Source: Vibrio barjaei | GTDB taxonomy: Bacteria > Pseudomonadota > Gammaproteobacteria > Enterobacterales > Vibrionaceae | Reading direction: 5' to 3' | DNA length: 64,000 bases | Assembly (NCBI RefSeq): GCF_001639065.2 | Contig: NZ_LQXO02000053.1 | Coordinates: 620,001-684,000, forward strand | In this document: one piece after another, positions 62,037 to 64,000 of the stretch | Numbering within the stretch: position 1 is the first letter of the stretch | Layout: each line of letters opens with the position of its first letter | Made by a program: the position numbers and the translations under genes | The notes under the pieces: generated by a model | What the model saw: only the letters and a program-made list of their open reading frames with translations | Databases searched by the model: none | What the model was told of the DNA's origin: nothing

Positions 62037-62456
62037 TTAGCTCGACATTGTCAACTGAATGTGACCTGTGTGCGGATCAAGGCTTTCATCAACAATGCTA
62101 AAACCACAGCGATGATAAAAGCCTATTGCACGACAGTTGTGTTTATACACCGAAAGGGATAACGCTTGGCTTTTCTCTTTGGCATCCGTAATTAAACGCA
62201 TCCCAATGCCGTCACCTTGTGCTTGTGGGTCAACAAACAAGGCCGCTAAATTGGTATTTACCAAAGAATAGAAACCCAAAACCCGTCCAGCTCGCTCGTA
62301 TACAAAGGTGTCTGAGTTCGGAAGGTATTTATTACGCATCTCGTCTACGCGTTGGTGCCAGAATAGCGGCTCAACAAAATCATGCGCTTCTACTGACGCA
62401 CTGAGCCAGATCTTTAACACACAATCTAAATCTTCTTCGGTAAACTCTCTGATCAT
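62037..62456 (-). CDS. GNAT-family N-acetyltransferase (second of a pair)
   Basis: 139 residues from the ATG at 62456. MIREFTEEDLDCVLKIWLSAS at the start, motif A AALFVDPQAQGDGIGMRLIT (Q-x-x-G-x-G), and CGFSIVDESLD. The longer ORF to 62555 would overlap the preceding GNAT gene completely. It starts 4 bp after the stop codon of that gene, so the two are coupled. Its substrate is unknown. Confidence 0.85.
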   Translation of the reverse strand: MIREFTEEDLDCVLKIWLSASVEAHDFVEPLFWHQRVDEMRNKYLPNSDTFVYERAGRVLGFYSLVNTNLAALFVDPQAQGDGIGMRLITDAKEKSQALSLSVYKHNCRAIGFYHRCGFSIVDESLDPHTGHIQLTMSS

Positions 62457-62460
62457 TGAC

Positions 62461-62916
62461 CTATTCCATATAATATTTGAATCCGTAGTGACTTTTTTCG
62501 AAACCAAGACGCTCATAAAACTGATGGGCACGTTCACGAACTTGATTACTGACAAGTTGAACTATCTTGCACCCTTGATATCTAGATTGCTCAATAGCAA
62601 ACTCAACCAAAGTAGCCCCCACACCTTTTCCTTGAGCATGATTTGCGACAAACACGCCTTCAATATTAGCTCGTATTTCGCCATTGTAAGTAAATTGAGG
62701 AATAAAACTCAGTTGCAACGTCCCAACGACGACGTCATCGATAGTAGCAACATATAGGAAATGATCCTTAGACGTCGCAAAATGGTCAAATATCCGATAC
62801 ATATCGTCAGTAATTTGCCCATCGCAGGCTTGCTTTAATTCGGGTCTATCATCCCAAAACAGAGGCAGTATTGAAGGCAGATCATCAGAGTGAGCAATAC
62901 GGATTTCTATAGTCAT
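62461..62916 (-). CDS. GNAT-family N-acetyltransferase (first of a pair)
   Basis: 151 residues. Start MTIEIRIAHSDDLPSILPLFW, motif A IEGVFVANHAQGKGVGATLVEFA (GKGVG), and FYERLGFEKSHYGFKYYME at the end. It is typical of small-molecule or peptide acetyltransferases. Two tandem, non-identical GNAT genes separated by 4 bp probably form one transcription unit; overlap of function is not shown. Confidence 0.88.
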   Translation of the reverse strand: MTIEIRIAHSDDLPSILPLFWDDRPELKQACDGQITDDMYRIFDHFATSKDHFLYVATIDDVVVGTLQLSFIPQFTYNGEIRANIEGVFVANHAQGKGVGATLVEFAIEQSRYQGCKIVQLVSNQVRERAHQFYERLGFEKSHYGFKYYME

Positions 62917-62982
62917 AACACATTCATTTATTCAAATTGAGAAAGGTATCGTTAATTATGCAGACCATTCATGACTATAGCT

Positions 62983-64000
62983 TTACAGCTTAAAATCAAC
63001 AAGTTGCTGCGCTACCTTGTCACAAATATATTCACCAATCGGTATGGCCGATGTCGCTGCAGGAGAAGGCGCGTTACAGACATGCAAGCTTCTAGAAGTT
63101 TGAGCAAATAAAAAGTCGTGCACTAACGACCCATCTGCTTTGACGGCCTGCGCACGAATTCCAGCTGGGTAAGGTTTAAGATCACCCAAGGCAATCGACG
63201 GACAGTACTTGTGCACTAACTCCAAGTAACCAGGCTTCCAAATCGAGTTTTTGAATTCAAACAATCCAGCCCTTAAATGCTGCAACGTAACTTTCCAGTA
63301 ACCAGAAAATGTCAGCATTTGCCAACAGTCACGCCAATCAATGTTAAGTGAGCCGTAACCTTCTCGTTTCCATCCTTGCACCGCATTAGGGCCAACGGTA
63401 ATGGAGCCATCAATCATTTTGGTTAAGTGAACACCCAAGAACGGTAGCTCGGGGTCAGGGATAGGATAGATAAGGTGGTTAACAACATCACGATGCTTAT
63501 CCGCAAGCCGATAGTATTCACCGCGATAAGGAATGATTTGAAAGTCGATTTTAATGCCTATCATAGTGGCCATTCGATCCGCCATTAAGCCCGCGCAAAC
63601 CACTAGTTGTCGACATTTCAGTGTGCTTAAAACACCGTTGTGCAAGCAGGTTAACGTCACATGGTCGTCATACTCCTGCATTGCTTTTACAGACGTTGAT
63701 AGCCGCACGACACCACCCAATAGCGAAAATTGCTGTGCCATCACTTCGGTAACCTTTCGATAATCAACAATGCTAGTTTCGGTCACTCGAATAGCTCCCA
63801 GTCCTGATATATTGGGCTCTAACGCTGCTAACTGCTTTTGATCAATAAGCTCGACCTCAATTCCATTTTGTAGGCAGCGTTGATACAAACTTTGCATCCG
63901 TTGCATTTCTAGCTCAGAGGTCGCAACGAGTAGCTTGCCACAGTTTTCTACGGGTATTTGGTGTTGATGACAAAATTCTATCGTCGCTTTAAGACCACGC
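62983..64000 (-). CDS. lhgO: L-2-hydroxyglutarate oxidase (5' end beyond the window)
   Basis: The reading frame is open through the right edge; an internal ATG at 63906 is not the start, since the codons before it are in frame and read as family sequence (GLKATIEFCHQH, GKLLVATSELEMQRM). About 339 codons are present. YRGEYYRLADKHR, LPFLGVHLTKMIDGSITVGP and the C-terminal NAPSPAATSAIPIGEYI match LhgO/YgaF. It is a membrane-linked FAD enzyme oxidising L-2-hydroxyglutarate to 2-oxoglutarate. The FAD-binding N-terminus is outside the window. Confidence 0.92.
   Translation of the reverse strand, partial: RGLKATIEFCHQHQIPVENCGKLLVATSELEMQRMQSLYQRCLQNGIEVELIDQKQLAALEPNISGLGAIRVTETSIVDYRKVTEVMAQQFSLLGGVVRLSTSVKAMQEYDDHVTLTCLHNGVLSTLKCRQLVVCAGLMADRMATMIGIKIDFQIIPYRGEYYRLADKHRDVVNHLIYPIPDPELPFLGVHLTKMIDGSITVGPNAVQGWKREGYGSLNIDWRDCWQMLTFSGYWKVTLQHLRAGLFEFKNSIWKPGYLELVHKYCPSIALGDLKPYPAGIRAQAVKADGSLVHDFLFAQTSRSLHVCNAPSPAATSAIPIGEYICDKVAQQLVDFKL

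Noticed and set aside
62983..63906. Treating the ATG at 63906 as the start of the oxidase
   Set aside because: The codons before it to the window edge are open and encode recognisable family sequence, so the gene is truncated by the window and not short.
1..64000. CRISPR array, prophage, transposase or antiphage island
   Set aside because: No direct-repeat array, integrase, transposase or restriction/toxin-like gene cluster was found. All gene groups are of ordinary metabolic or envelope types.

Overview
The window looks like ordinary chromosomal DNA of a marine gammaproteobacterium, most likely a Vibrio (family Vibrionaceae). The reasons are a GbpA-type chitin/GlcNAc-binding LPMO, a YgjV-family protein, DUF2058, an adjacent speA-speB pair, a PilZ protein with a YcgR-like N-terminus, and compact genes separated by strong T-rich hairpin terminators. 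I see no rRNA, tRNA, CRISPR array, prophage or insertion sequence. The species cannot be fixed from the sequence alone.

Region by region. (1) 1-7635: end of a fumarylacetoacetate-hydrolase-family gene, then the histidine-utilisation locus: hutC repressor, a small outer-membrane barrel, and the operon hutI-hutG-hutU-hutH. HutC-type TTGTATATACAA boxes lie at the operon promoter and in front of hutC. (2) 7774-13882: a stand-alone trpB, gbpA, a COG2509 flavoprotein, a 7Fe-8S ferredoxin and a SpoU-type RNA methyltransferase. (3) 14079-18887: codB-codA with a PurR-like box, a cold-shock gene, a small lipoprotein and an AAC(3)-fold acetyltransferase. (4) 19036-25676: an aldehyde dehydrogenase with a sigma-54 promoter, its divergent AcoR-like activator, then speA-speB (arginine to agmatine to putrescine). 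(5) 25821-33495: a small secreted basic protein, an SgrR-like regulator with a divergent 43-codon ORF, DUF2058, a TSUP permease, a periplasmic gamma-glutamyltransferase, and a group IV PLP decarboxylase with a histone-H1-like tail. (6) 33505-41650: AlkB-like dioxygenase, then a LacI-regulated mannose-family PTS operon made of a large two-domain ManA-like protein, EIIA, EIIB, EIIC, EIID, an AGE-family epimerase and a cupin phosphoglucose isomerase. (7) 41688-49038: hypothetical protein, D-lactate dehydrogenase, PilZ protein, Lon-like protease, universal stress protein, YgjV and an XRE regulator. (8) 49320-64000: a membrane-anchored protein with ten 14-residue repeats, GNAT enzymes, an SRPBCC-GyrI fusion, FAS1, DUF4136 and SYLF envelope proteins, a methyltransferase, a LysR regulator, CDF-like and YddG exporters, a phospholipase-D lipoprotein, a 50-residue protein, a third ureohydrolase, MalY/PatB, two GNATs and the start-truncated L-2-hydroxyglutarate oxidase.

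A theme is amino-acid and polyamine metabolism. There are three arginase-fold enzymes (HutG, SpeB and the protein at 59499-60650), two fold-III PLP decarboxylases, gamma-glutamyltransferase and the full histidine pathway to glutamate. The least explained items are the 14-residue repeat protein, the short ORF beside the SgrR-like gene, the histone-tailed decarboxylase, the PTS operon with its unusual enzyme set, and a 15-bp palindrome whose 10-bp core recurs in front of ygjV and the XRE regulator. No obvious defence island or biosynthetic cluster was found.
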